Assembly: GCF_014639315.1 (NCBI RefSeq)
Contig: NZ_BMFY01000007.1
Location: forward strand, 1-64,000
Direction: 5' to 3'
DNA length: 64,000 nucleotides
DNA from: Sediminivirga luteola
GTDB taxonomy: Bacteria > Actinomycetota > Actinomycetes > Actinomycetales > Brevibacteriaceae
Part shown: in pieces, positions 41,706 to 50,449 of the stretch
Numbering within the stretch: position 1 is the stretch's first letter
Layout: the number at the start of each line of letters is the position of its first letter
Notes under the pieces: model-generated
The model's database searches: none
Seen by the model: only the letters and a program-made list of their open reading frames with translations
What the model was told of the DNA's origin: nothing
Made by a program: the position numbers and the translations under genes

Positions 41706-42269
41706 CTACAGAATGATGGTGGCGTAGAAGGTCCGCGGATCGATGTCGGCTAGCGCGAGCATGTCGTCGGACGCTGATCCCCCCGAGTGCGGCGCGGTCA
41801 CTCTCGGCATCCGAAGCCGGACGGCGACGACAGGTTCTTCGTCGACCTTCTGGACGAGGGCGTAACAGATAGCGAGGACGTGCCGTCGACTCGCTTCGCC
41901 GGTGTCGCTGGTAGCGGTGATCTCACCAATGGGCGGCGTAATCGATACTCCGGCGGAGGTCAGTTCGGTGACGAGGTGGTCGGGCAGGTCGCCGCTCCAC
42001 GACGACGCGGCTTGGCCGATGGTCCGGGCGACCACGTTCTGTTCTTCACGGTTCCAGGTCGGGATGTTCAGAGTGATCTTGTGCTCGTGGCCGCGTTCGG
42101 TGAGCCGAACGGTGACCTGGTTTGTCTCGATGGCCAGGTCTTCGATGGCGCGGCGGGCCAGGGCGCGGGCGCGGGGTAGGTCGCGGTCGGGTGGTCCGGT
42201 GATGAGGACGGGTTCGATCATCTTGAGCCAGGCGCGTCCCCATGCGGTGGCGCCGAACTCACGGGTCAT
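41706..42269 (-). CDS. SWIM-associated protein without a zinc finger
   Basis: 187 residues, ATG overlapping the SNF2 stop. The N-terminus REFGATAWGRAWLKMIE, DLPRARALARRAIEDLAIETNQVTVRL matches the region before the SWIM finger in proteins encoded next to SNF2 helicases. The C-x-C-x(n)-C-x-H finger itself is missing: the protein has a single Cys. So it is a shortened or degenerate partner of the helicase; whether it functions is unknown. Confidence 0.7.
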   Translation of the reverse strand: MTREFGATAWGRAWLKMIEPVLITGPPDRDLPRARALARRAIEDLAIETNQVTVRLTERGHEHKITLNIPTWNREEQNVVARTIGQAASSWSGDLPDHLVTELTSAGVSITPPIGEITATSDTGEASRRHVLAICYALVQKVDEEPVVAVRLRMPRVTAPHSGGSASDDMLALADIDPRTFYATIIL

Positions 42270-44044
42270 GGGGTGGCCCCCAGATTGAGCCGCAGCACCT
42301 CATACAGCTCGTCGTCGCCGAGGGTCAGCAGGTCGGCGTCGCTGCCTGTGAGGGCTGCGTCGGCGAGTCCGCGTTTGCGGGCCTGCATGGTGGCGATGTG
42401 GTCTTCGACGGTGCCGGCGGCGCGCAGGGTGTAGACCGTGACGGGCTGGTCTTGTCCGATGCGGTGGGCGCGATCGGATGCCTGGTCCTCGACGGCGGGG
42501 TTCCACCAGCGGTCGTAGTGGATGACAGTCGTGGCGCGGGTGAGGTTGAGGCCGAACCCGGCCGCGCGCAGCGAGAGCACGAGGATGCTCGGTCCGGTGC
42601 CGTCCTGGAAGTCGCTCACGATGCGGTCGCGGCTGGTCGGGCGTAGTCCGCCATGCAGGAACGGGACCGTGATGCCGTGACGCTCGGCGAGGTCGCCGGC
42701 CAGGAGCCGGCCCATCGCGGTGTATTGGGTGAAGACCAGGCAACCGGTGCCGGTGGTCAGGGTCTCGTCGAGCATGTCGCTCACGCGGTCGAACTTGCCC
42801 GACCGCTTTGCCAGCGGCCCGTCCTGGCCGAGGACCTGGGCAGGGTGATTGCAGACCTGCTTGAGTCGGGTCAGCAATGCCAGGACGTTGGTGCGGCGGG
42901 TGGCGCCGAAGCCCAGGCCCGTGTCGAAGCTCTCGGCCAAGGCCCTGTCGTAGAGGCGGCGTTGCTCGTCTGTGATGGTGCAGGCGATGTCGATGACCTG
43001 GCGGGCCGGGAGTTCGGGCGCGACCTCGGCCTTGGTCCGTCGAAGCACCAGGTCGCGGGTGTGGGTGGCGAGCCGCTCGGCCGCGGTCGTTGAGCCGCGG
43101 CGTTGGATCGGGATCACGTAGCGGTCGCGGAAGCGACTGCGGGTGCCCAAGAAGCCGGGTCGGACGAGGTCACCGAGTGCCCACAGGTCTCCCAGCTCGT
43201 TCTCCACCGGGGTGCCGGTGATCGCCAGCCGATAGTCGGCCCGGATGGCCGTGGCGGTGCGGTAGGCGAGGGTGCGAGGGTTCTTGATCTGCTGGGCCTC
43301 ATCGAACGCCACCACACCCCACGAACACTCGGTGAACCTCGCGGGGTCACGGCGCAGGCGCGCATAGGTCGTCACGGTCACGGTGCCAGACCCGGGCTCG
43401 CAGCGGTCGCCGACAATGCGTAGTCCGGGGGCGTGGCGGGTGATCTCGCGTTCCCAGTTCGTGCTCACCGAGGTCGGGCAGATCACCAGATGCGCCTCCT
43501 CAGACTTGCCGAGCATGAGGGCGAGGGTCTGGATGGTCTTGCCCAGCCCCATGTCGTCCGCCAGCACCGCGCCGCCCTCGTGACCGGTGAGCCATTGCAC
43601 GCCTGCGAGCTGATAACCACGCAGCCTCGCCGCCAGCCCCGCACCGACGAGCGTGTCAGTGAGCCGCAGAGCGCTGTGGAGGTGCAGTGTGGTGGCCCCG
43701 GCGGTGTGAATGTGAGCGCCGTCGACGGCTACAGCACAGTGCGCCGCCACCGGTAGGAGCGCCGTATCGGCATCGGGGTCTCGCGCCAGGTGTGTCCAGG
43801 CCCGCAGCGAGTCACTGTCGGTCTGCGCTGGCTCACGATCACGGAGCCAGCGCCATCCCTCGTGCAGGCTCATCTCTTGGCCGGAGACGTCACGGGCCAC
43901 GATCTTGTCGCCGTCAGGGATCGCCAGTCGCATCGTCGCCGTGGTGTCGGCGGGTACGCCGGAGTCGAGCGTGGCCGGGTCAGGCGTCCAGAGGAACCAG
44001 CTCGCACGCTCGGGCAGGTAGGTCAGTTGTGAATCGGCGGTCAC
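42266..44044 (-). CDS. SNF2-family DEAD/DEAH helicase
   Basis: 592 residues. Motif I DDMGLGKT near 164-171, motif II FDEAQQIKN near 245, motif III ITGTPVEN, motif V LSLRAAGFGLNLTRAT and motif VI DRAHRIGQ are all present. Bacterial SNF2 helicases of this type pair with SWIM proteins; some serve in defence or DNA repair. The N-terminal 110 residues are unassigned. It overlaps MarR upstream and the SWIM-like gene downstream by four bases, so a drug-type regulator and a helicase share one transcript. Confidence 0.88.
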   Translation of the reverse strand: MTADSQLTYLPERASWFLWTPDPATLDSGVPADTTATMRLAIPDGDKIVARDVSGQEMSLHEGWRWLRDREPAQTDSDSLRAWTHLARDPDADTALLPVAAHCAVAVDGAHIHTAGATTLHLHSALRLTDTLVGAGLAARLRGYQLAGVQWLTGHEGGAVLADDMGLGKTIQTLALMLGKSEEAHLVICPTSVSTNWEREITRHAPGLRIVGDRCEPGSGTVTVTTYARLRRDPARFTECSWGVVAFDEAQQIKNPRTLAYRTATAIRADYRLAITGTPVENELGDLWALGDLVRPGFLGTRSRFRDRYVIPIQRRGSTTAAERLATHTRDLVLRRTKAEVAPELPARQVIDIACTITDEQRRLYDRALAESFDTGLGFGATRRTNVLALLTRLKQVCNHPAQVLGQDGPLAKRSGKFDRVSDMLDETLTTGTGCLVFTQYTAMGRLLAGDLAERHGITVPFLHGGLRPTSRDRIVSDFQDGTGPSILVLSLRAAGFGLNLTRATTVIHYDRWWNPAVEDQASDRAHRIGQDQPVTVYTLRAAGTVEDHIATMQARKRGLADAALTGSDADLLTLGDDELYEVLRLNLGATP

Positions 44045-44511
44045 GGACTCTCGTCCAGCAGGGCGCGGGTGTTGTGCAGGCTGGTCTCGATGAATCGTGC
44101 GATCACCTCCTGCTCGCGTGCGGTGAACCCGGCCAGGGTCGCGCGGGTCTGCGCATCCAGGCGCCCGTAACGGTCCAGCATCTGCTCACGCACCGCCGGG
44201 ACGGCTTCGATCAGCACGCGGCGCCGGTCAGCGCCATCGCGGACCCGCTGCACCAGCCCGGTTTCGGTCAGCCGGTCGATCATGTGCGTGATCGCCCCGG
44301 TGGTCAGCCGCAGCCTGCGTGACAGCTCGCCGGCCGGCAGTGGTCCGTCCACGATCACTTCGTGCAGACACGCTAGATCAGAGGGACCGATGCCTGCCTC
44401 ACGGGCGACCGCCTCGTTCACCGCATCGACCGCCGACAGCCACGGGGGCAGGGCGCGTGCGATCCGCTCTACCGCATCGGGCTCCGCCGGGGTCTTGCCG
44501 TCACTCGCCAT
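44041..44511 (-). CDS. MarR family transcriptional regulator
   Basis: 156 residues from ATG 44509-44511. Winged HTH at about 50-105 (GPLPAGELSRRLRLTTGAITHMIDRL, ETGLVQRVRDGADRRRVLIE) with the basic DGADRRR wing. Divergent to the MFS exporter with an operator candidate between them; the classical arrangement for efflux control. The stop overlaps the SNF2 start (GTGA). Confidence 0.88.
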   Translation of the reverse strand: MASDGKTPAEPDAVERIARALPPWLSAVDAVNEAVAREAGIGPSDLACLHEVIVDGPLPAGELSRRLRLTTGAITHMIDRLTETGLVQRVRDGADRRRVLIEAVPAVREQMLDRYGRLDAQTRATLAGFTAREQEVIARFIETSLHNTRALLDESP

Positions 44512-44521
44512 CCCACCAGTG

Positions 44522-44560
44522 TACCTGAACTACTCATTATCTTAGTCATTCAGGTATTAT
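44522..44560 (+). promoter_or_regulatory. MFS promoter with TACCTGAA/TTCAGGTA operator
   Basis: Perfect 8-base arms at 44522-44529 and 44549-44556 separated by 19 bases, likely the MarR site. A TATTAT -10 box (44555-44560) overlaps the right arm and lies seven bases before ATG 44567, so the mRNA may be leaderless. Confidence 0.55.
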
Positions 44561-44566
44561 GTGGGC

Positions 44567-46006
44567 ATGCGCACTCGAACTCTTGGCCTCGTCGCGATCC
44601 TGCTGGCAGTCTTCGTCGACCTGCTCGGCGTGACGATCGTGACTGTTGCCCTGCCCTCCATCACCACCGATCTGGACGCCAGTGCCGCCCAAGCCCAAGC
44701 GGTGCTGTCCGGCTACACGCTGACCTTCGCGGTCGGGCTCATCACTGGCGCCCGGCTGGGCAGACTGCTCGGCCTACGGCGCGCGTTCGTCATCGGCGTG
44801 GTCGGCTTTACCCTCGCCTCCCTAGCCTGCGGACTCGCCGATGCCGCGTGGCTGCTCGTGGCCGCCCGCGTCATTCAAGGACTGTTCGCGGCGCTCATGG
44901 TCCCGCAGGTCCTGGCGTTCATCCAGCTCATGTACGAACCGAGCGAGCGAGCCAAGCCAATGGCCGCGTTCTCCGCTCTGCTGGGCATCGCCGCCGCCGC
45001 GGGTCCGATCCTCGGCGGCGTGCTCATCGCCCTGGACTTGTTCGGCACGAGTTGGCGGGGCGTGTTCCTGGTCAACGTGCCCATCGGCATCGCCGTCATC
45101 ATCCTGGCGCTGCGGACCCTGCCGGCGGCACGCTCCGAGACTCGGGTTCAGCTCGACCTGCTCGGCCTGGTGCTCTCGGCCGCGTCCTTGTTCCTGATCC
45201 TGCGGGGGCTGGCGGGCCTGGCCGACACCGACACTCCGCTCATCGAAGCCGCCGCCATTGCCGGTGGCGCGGTGCTATTCGTGGTGTTCTTGATCCAGCA
45301 GCGCGCCAGCGACCGCCGTGGCGGTCAGCCGTTGGTGCCGTTGGCGTTGCAGCAGCGCAGCACCTTCCGGTCCGCGATGGCGGTCCAGGTGTTGTTCTTC
45401 ATCCCTGTGATGGGCTTCTCCCTGGTCATGACCCAGTACGTCCAGAGCCATCTCGACTACAGCGCCCTCATGGCCGGCCTCGTCGTGCTGCCCTGGGCGA
45501 TCCTCACCGGAGTCGGCGCGGGCATCGGCACCACTGCACTCCTGCCACGCCTGGGACGCCTCGTCGTCCAAATCGGCCTTCTCACCATGAGCCTGGGCAT
45601 GGCGCTGGTGATCGTCGCCGTCCTTCTGGCCTCCGACCAGCCCGCCTTCGCCTCGTTCCTGCCCGGCGCCGCCATCGGCGGGCTCGGCATGGGGCTGGTC
45701 GTCGGACCGCTGACCGAGACCGCCCTGGCCCGAGTGAGTCGCGACCACGCCTCGGAGGCATCTGGCCTGTTCAACAGCGTCGGTCAACTCTCAGCCAGCT
45801 TCGGCTTCGCCACTGTCGGCAGCACCTACTTCGCCATCACGGCAACCGCAACCGGCCCCTCCGATTCCGCCTACGACCAAGCACTCAGTTTCGCGCTAGG
45901 TGTTGGCATCGCTGTCGCCCTCATCGCCACCGTGGTCGCCTTCCGCCTACCCCGGCATCACATCGCCGGCAGCACCCCGACCACAGAACCAGATGCGTAT
46001 CGGTGA
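44567..46006 (+). CDS. DHA2-type MFS multidrug exporter
   Basis: About 479 residues from ATG 44567 (GTG 44561 also in frame). Fourteen hydrophobic segments are expected; the MFS signature GARLGRLLGLRRAFVIGVV follows TM2, and VIQGLFAALMVPQVLAF is the antiporter-type motif of TM4-5. DHA2 members expel drugs or dyes by proton antiport. Regulated by the divergent MarR. Possible contribution to resistance of the host; substrate unknown. Confidence 0.88.
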   Translation: MRTRTLGLVAILLAVFVDLLGVTIVTVALPSITTDLDASAAQAQAVLSGYTLTFAVGLITGARLGRLLGLRRAFVIGVVGFTLASLACGLADAAWLLVAARVIQGLFAALMVPQVLAFIQLMYEPSERAKPMAAFSALLGIAAAAGPILGGVLIALDLFGTSWRGVFLVNVPIGIAVIILALRTLPAARSETRVQLDLLGLVLSAASLFLILRGLAGLADTDTPLIEAAAIAGGAVLFVVFLIQQRASDRRGGQPLVPLALQQRSTFRSAMAVQVLFFIPVMGFSLVMTQYVQSHLDYSALMAGLVVLPWAILTGVGAGIGTTALLPRLGRLVVQIGLLTMSLGMALVIVAVLLASDQPAFASFLPGAAIGGLGMGLVVGPLTETALARVSRDHASEASGLFNSVGQLSASFGFATVGSTYFAITATATGPSDSAYDQALSFALGVGIAVALIATVVAFRLPRHHIAGSTPTTEPDAYR

Positions 46007-46040
46007 CAGGAGCATCACGTGTCCGGGGTGCCTCTCCGAT

Positions 46041-46063
46041 GTGACGCACGCGCGGTGCGTCAC
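46041..46063. repeat. 9-bp hairpin GTGACGCAC-GCGCG-GTGCGTCAC
   Basis: Perfect inverted repeat between the MFS and AraC genes. No T run follows, so it may be a regulator site (for instance for the downstream AraC) or a weak terminator. The rest of 46007-46147 holds nothing recognisable. Confidence 0.5.
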
Positions 46064-46147
46064 AGTCGCGCGGGGGCATCTCCATCAGGACACCGCCTGA
46101 CAGTTCTCGAACGGCACAGCAGGCATCGTTCGTGAGGTGCCAGGGCG

Positions 46148-47116
46148 ATGACAGGAGCCGCACATGCCACGGCCCCTTCTGCTGGGAGCGGGTCGGCCAA
46201 CGAAGCTCTCGGTAGCGAGCCCACCGAGTTCCACCCGATCATCGCGCGAACTCGCACGATTCATAGCCCCATCGGTCCGGTCGCCTACGACTGCGTGAAG
46301 CTGATCTTTGTTCGCCACGGATCGGCGATCCTGCTCAGCGAGTTCGGCGAGAAACCGGTCAACGTCGGTGACGTCGTGGCGCTCGGCTCGAACACCCTGT
46401 GCGGAAGCGAACCCGAAGGCTTCATCACCGTCACGACCCTCTACCTCGACCGCGACTACGTCGTCGATCAGGTCTTCTGGCAACACGCCGCCCTGCTGGC
46501 AGACCGCCTCGATGCGCAGGACTTCGCCGATGAGCTGTACTCCGAGCCCGCCCAGATACTTCACCTCGGCGAAGACCGTGCCGGGATGCTGATGCCCTGG
46601 CTGGATGAGCTGGTGGCTCTCAGCCTGAATGGGCCATCACCGGATCGGTTCTACCGGATGCAGGCACTGCTGTTCGCGCTACTCGATATCGTCACGCCCT
46701 ACGTCAAGACGACACCCACTCGGCGGTCTCCGACGCAACGGAAGACCACGCGAGCCGGTGTGCCGCGTCATCGTCGATTCGCTCCGCTCCGAGTCGAGGC
46801 GCGCGAAGTCGGCGAGCTGCTGCGCGATTCTCCTGCCGAGCGGTGGACGCTGGACCGGCTTGCTAGAACAGTTCATCTTTCGCGTGCGCAGTTGAGCAGG
46901 GTCTTTGTCGACGCCTACGGCATGACACCCTTGGCGTACCTGACGACGCTGAGAGCTGAGCAGATGGCACGATTGCTCCGAGAGACCGATCTGACTGTCG
47001 AGCAGGCCGCCCGCGAGGTGGGATGGTCGAGTCGCAACCACGCGGCGCGACTGTTTCGCCAGTGCGTGGGCGTCAGCCCCGGCCAATACCGGCGCGTTGC
47101 GCGGCAAGCCGCGTGA
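46148..47116 (+). CDS. AraC-family transcriptional regulator (paralogue B)
   Basis: 322 residues from ATG 46148. Sensor domain YDCVKLIFVRHGSAILL and SEPAQILHLGEDRAGM, AraC HTH at the C-terminus (WTLDRLARTVHLSRAQLSRVF, LTVEQAAREVGWSSRNHAARLFRQ). Close paralogue of the regulator at 31893 in inverted orientation; the N-terminal 30 residues differ. It directly precedes module 2, where module 1 has ArdC, and may control module 2 transfer genes. Confidence 0.85.
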   Translation: MTGAAHATAPSAGSGSANEALGSEPTEFHPIIARTRTIHSPIGPVAYDCVKLIFVRHGSAILLSEFGEKPVNVGDVVALGSNTLCGSEPEGFITVTTLYLDRDYVVDQVFWQHAALLADRLDAQDFADELYSEPAQILHLGEDRAGMLMPWLDELVALSLNGPSPDRFYRMQALLFALLDIVTPYVKTTPTRRSPTQRKTTRAGVPRHRRFAPLRVEAREVGELLRDSPAERWTLDRLARTVHLSRAQLSRVFVDAYGMTPLAYLTTLRAEQMARLLRETDLTVEQAAREVGWSSRNHAARLFRQCVGVSPGQYRRVARQAA

Positions 47117-47421
47117 GCTGATGCTCACGATCTGCTCGTCTCCTGGTCTCGATTCCTTCACTCTCAACCGTCGGCGACGCCGGGGCGAAGGGCGGGCTGG
47201 TAGTCCGGTAGGGACTCGTCGGGTTCACCGCCGCACCTGACGGTCACTGTCCTTGTCCGTCTCGTTGTCCCGGTGGTCCCGGCGTACCTGAAGGTCATCG
47301 AGCCCGATCGGCTCGGTGCCCAGGGGATCGGGAGGAGACCACGATGACAACGAGGGCATGGGAGACAATCGCGACGGCGCATAGGGCGCTGGGGACACGT
47401 CTGGTGTTGTGAGGCCGTGCC
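47117..47421 (+). other. Leader of module 2, little recognisable content
   Basis: 305 bp with no large gene and no remnant of ArdC that could be identified. The only candidate is the 22-codon ORF described separately. No copy of the leader motif GKGYGCACCTG was found here. Confidence 0.5.
47344..47412 (+). CDS. Possible 22-residue leader ORF before the primase
   Basis: ATG 47344 follows a good SD (GGGAGGAGACC) and the frame ends at TGA 47412, nine bases before the primase ATG. The peptide is Thr/Ala/Arg-rich with no known motif. It could be a leader peptide, an artefact, or a trace of a lost C-terminus. Confidence 0.3.
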   Translation: MTTRAWETIATAHRALGTRLVL

Positions 47422-48330
47422 ATGTCTGCCGCCTTCGACGTCCTCGAGCAAGCCAGCCACCTGCGCCTGCCGGAAGCCGCTCGCGTCTATGCGACCGCGG
47501 GTGTGCCGGTGTTCCCGTGCGTTCCGGGTGAGAAGCGGCCCCTGACGGAGCAGGGCTTCCACGACGCCACCACCGACCTCACGCAGATCGAAGCGTGGTG
47601 GTCGCGCTGGCCGGAGGCGAACGTCGCCCTGCCCACCGGACCTGTCTCGGGCGTCGAGGTGGTCGATGTCGATGTCCACGACAGCGGTTCTGGCTACAGC
47701 GCGTGGGAGCGCGCCAGAGACGGCGGGCTGGTCGAGGGGTGGGGTGCGCTGGTGCGCACGCCGTCGGGTGGACTGCACGCCTACTACCCGGCGGGCGGGC
47801 GGGAGCAGCGTTCGTGGCAGGCCCCGAGGGCGCATGTGGACTTCCGCGGGACCGGTGGCTATGTCGTCGTCCCGCCGTCCAGGGCCAGCTTTGGCATGGA
47901 TCAGGTCGGTGTCTACGAGCTGATCGCGACCACAGCCTCTGCGCCGATGCCGGTCGATGCGGTACGTCTTCGGGACTTCCTCGATCCGCGCCCGCCAGTC
48001 GCTTCGTCTTCGGTAATGCCGGTGCGTGGGGTGGACGCCGGTCGGCTGTCGCGGTGGGTGTCCGCTCTCTCTGAGGGTGAGCGAAACCAGGGTCTGTTCT
48101 GGGCGGCTTGCCGTCTGGCCGAGTCGGGCACCGCGCCGGGTGAGGCCCTGGCGGCGCTCGGGCCTGCTGCCGAGCAGGCTGGGCTCGGCTCGCGGGAGGT
48201 CTCGGCCACGATCCGCTCCGCGTTCCGCACCACCGCCCCGCACGCAGGCGGTCAGGGCTCCTCGGCGGGCAAGCAGCACGACGCTCCGCGACGCGCGTCA
48301 CGGTCTGTCATTGGGCAGGTGCTCTCATGA
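47422..48330 (+). CDS. Bifunctional DNA primase/polymerase (Prim-Pol), full length
   Basis: 302 residues from ATG 47422. Prim-Pol motifs: PVFPCVPGEKRPL, catalytic VVDVDVHD, RTPSGGLHAYYP, SWQAPRAHVDFRG. The C-terminal helical extension (GERNQGLFWAACRLAES, EVSATIRSAFRT) is continuous here, which shows that the module 1 copy is interrupted. Last codons overlap the DUF2637 start by four bases. Confidence 0.88.
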   Translation: MSAAFDVLEQASHLRLPEAARVYATAGVPVFPCVPGEKRPLTEQGFHDATTDLTQIEAWWSRWPEANVALPTGPVSGVEVVDVDVHDSGSGYSAWERARDGGLVEGWGALVRTPSGGLHAYYPAGGREQRSWQAPRAHVDFRGTGGYVVVPPSRASFGMDQVGVYELIATTASAPMPVDAVRLRDFLDPRPPVASSSVMPVRGVDAGRLSRWVSALSEGERNQGLFWAACRLAESGTAPGEALAALGPAAEQAGLGSREVSATIRSAFRTTAPHAGGQGSSAGKQHDAPRRASRSVIGQVLS

Positions 48331-49028
48331 ACCCCGGATCGTCGCCGGTGGTGCGTCGTCGCGGAGGACGCCTGGCCGTGATGACCGCGGTGGCCGGGAC
48401 GGTGCTGATCGCGTTGGGGGCGTTCTGGCTGTCCTTCACCGCTCTGGCCGATCTGGCCCGGCGTTCGGGCATAGAGGCGGGGCAGGCGTGGGCATGGCCG
48501 CTGATCGTGGACGGCATCATCGTCGTCGCGACCGTCTCGGTCGTCGCGCTGGCCGGACAGCGGGGTGCGTGGTATCCGTGGATGCTGCTGGCCGCTGGGG
48601 CGATCGTCTCGGTCACGGCCAATGCCCTGCACGCCATCGTCGCCGCGGATGCCGATGTGCCCGGCGTACTGGCTGCCTCGGTCGCTGCCGTGCCGCCGTT
48701 GGTGCTGTTGGCAATCACCCATCTGACCGTGATCCTCACCCGGCCCCTTCCCGAACCCGCACGCAGCGGAGTGTCCGTCGAGGACGACGCGGTGCTCCCG
48801 CGCGCGGCGGTCCGCGAGCTGGTCACTCCCGATTCGACCGAGACCGGCGCTGAGCCTGCGCCGGTGGAGCGGGACCGGCGTGAGGTCGCCGCCGAACTGC
48901 GAGATGCGGGCTGGTCGAACAAAGCCATCGCATCCCGCGTGGGAGTGCACGCGTCCACGGTGGGTCGGTGGTTCGCCGAGCCCACCTCCCTGGAGAACAG
49001 CCGCGAAGGCCAGGAGACGCGACCATGA
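48327..49028 (+). CDS. DUF2637 membrane protein with C-terminal HTH (module 2)
   Basis: 233 residues from ATG 48327. Four hydrophobic segments (about 18-40, 48-68, 75-97, 103-125), acidic linker (about 140-185), and a helix-turn-helix at about 188-222 (LRDAGWSNKAIASRVGV, HASTVGRWFA). Its clean ATG supports the GTG chosen for the module 1 homologue. Coupled to the next gene (ATGA). Confidence 0.8.
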   Translation: MNPGSSPVVRRRGGRLAVMTAVAGTVLIALGAFWLSFTALADLARRSGIEAGQAWAWPLIVDGIIVVATVSVVALAGQRGAWYPWMLLAAGAIVSVTANALHAIVAADADVPGVLAASVAAVPPLVLLAITHLTVILTRPLPEPARSGVSVEDDAVLPRAAVRELVTPDSTETGAEPAPVERDRREVAAELRDAGWSNKAIASRVGVHASTVGRWFAEPTSLENSREGQETRP

Positions 49029-49498
49029 GCGAACAGGACCGAGACGACCAGCAGGTGCCCAAACGGGCGACGCCACCGGACGGCCCTGCCCGACCGGACG
49101 TTCAGGAGTCGACGACCGAGGAGTCGAGGGCTACGGCGTCCGAGCGGACGACGGCCCGCGAGCGAGAGGTCTCCGAACTGGCTCGCCGCCGCGACCCCTC
49201 GCTGGACGGGAAGGATCCCGCCACGGCGCGTGATGCCGCCCGGTGGGATGCGCGCGGTGTGGCGTGGGTGCGCCCGACCGATCTGGTGGCGCAGTCCAGC
49301 GCCCGGTGGGCGGGCCGTGGCATCAGCTTCGAGACCGAGCTGGCCCGACGCATGCGCCGCCTTCCCCTCGAAGCGACCGCCGCGACTCGGACGGCGATCA
49401 GCGAGCGTGCGCGCCGGTTGCCGCCGTTGTCGGCGTTCGGCCGCAGCCGCGGGTCCGGCCACTCGGGGACCAGCCGGTCGGAAATCGGGTTGGGGTGA
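49025..49498 (+). CDS. Conserved hypothetical ICE protein (module 2)
   Basis: 157 residues from ATG 49025. Polar first 70 residues; the conserved part holds WVRPTDLVAQSSARWAGRG and ERARRLPPLSAFGR, both shared with the protein at 8359. Unlike module 1 it has extra Arg-rich sequence in the middle (LARRMRRLPLEATAATR). Function unknown. Confidence 0.65.
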   Translation: MSEQDRDDQQVPKRATPPDGPARPDVQESTTEESRATASERTTAREREVSELARRRDPSLDGKDPATARDAARWDARGVAWVRPTDLVAQSSARWAGRGISFETELARRMRRLPLEATAATRTAISERARRLPPLSAFGRSRGSGHSGTSRSEIGLG

Positions 49499-49552
49499 CA
49501 CAGGCCCATGACCACTCCCGGGAGAGCGACGAGCGAGGTTCCTGGGGAGCGC

Positions 49553-49563
49553 GTGCGCACCTA
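49553..49563 (+). promoter_or_regulatory. Leader motif variant GTGCGCACCTA
   Basis: Twenty-two bases before ATG 49586, the same spacing as the module 1 copy at 8824. The following CCAGGAGGTGCC is identical too. Confidence 0.5.
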
Positions 49564-49585
49564 CCGTCCAGGAGGTGCCACCACC

Positions 49586-50449
49586 ATGACCACGACCAAC
49601 GTCCCATCACGAACGGACTTCACCACCGGCGAAGGCCTGCGCGCCTTGCTGCACCGGCTCCACCAGGGTGGTCCGCGGGCATGGCGCGCCGACGCGGAAG
49701 CTGCCGCGCTGATGCACTACGCGGCGGAGAAGTACGCGCCCTTGGCTCGCAAGCACGGTCTGGATGCGTGGGAGGCGGCGTCGGCGGCGTTCGAGGCGAT
49801 GCGCACCCCGGCAACAAGGCGGGCCGATGACCCGTGGGCGGTGGTCACGCGCGCGGTGCAGGTGACCTGCATCGCCGAGGAACGCGGCAACGGACTGTTG
49901 TGCTCGCCGCATCAGGCCAGGCGGGTGCAGTTCTCGGTGTTCCACGACGCGGAGCGCTTCAGCGACCGCGAGAACCCGCTGGCCGACTTCCATCCCGCGT
50001 TCCACCATCACGACCCGACCGGCACCGACCTCGCATCAGGACCGGAGCCCACGACGGAGTCGTCCACTGCGGCTTCCAGCGCGGCCGAGGACACGATCGC
50101 GCTGTTCACCATGCTCGGCTGGCCCCCACACACCGCCCGCGGCGCGATCGAGTACGTGTGCGAGCGTCTCGCCCGTGCCGGGTCCCGGCACACGGCGTTC
50201 GAGGCGCTGCGCCGCGACAAGTCTGCCCGGGCGCTGCTCGACCTGCCTGCGCCCTCGTGGCACGGGCTGCTGCGGACCGTGCTCGGCAACCCCGAACCCA
50301 CCTATACGGGAACGTCGCTGGGACGGGGTGTGCTGGTGCGGTTGCTGATCGGTGAGCCGTTGCGGGTGCTGCTGCGCGATGACGACCTGGTGCTGACCAT
50401 CACCGTCGCGGCCCCGAGTTCACCCTCTGGGGGCGAGGGCCGTGGGTAA
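49586..50449 (+). CDS. Conserved hypothetical ICE protein (module 2 copy)
   Basis: 287 residues from ATG 49586 (SD AGGAGGTG). Conserved blocks with the gene at 8857: FTTGEGLRALLHRL, KYAPLARKHGLDAWEAASAAFEAM, DPWAVVTRAVQV, SPHQARRVQFSVFHD, EDTIALFTMLGWP, FEALRRDKSARALLDLP. The linker near residues 150-175 is not conserved. The stop lies inside the ParB-like gene (8-base overlap). Confidence 0.75.
   Translation: MTTTNVPSRTDFTTGEGLRALLHRLHQGGPRAWRADAEAAALMHYAAEKYAPLARKHGLDAWEAASAAFEAMRTPATRRADDPWAVVTRAVQVTCIAEERGNGLLCSPHQARRVQFSVFHDAERFSDRENPLADFHPAFHHHDPTGTDLASGPEPTTESSTAASSAAEDTIALFTMLGWPPHTARGAIEYVCERLARAGSRHTAFEALRRDKSARALLDLPAPSWHGLLRTVLGNPEPTYTGTSLGRGVLVRLLIGEPLRVLLRDDDLVLTITVAAPSSPSGGEGRG

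Noticed and set aside
25908-47421. Insertion sequences or transposons carrying the accessory genes
   Set aside because: No transposase motif and no terminal inverted repeats were found by reading both strands.
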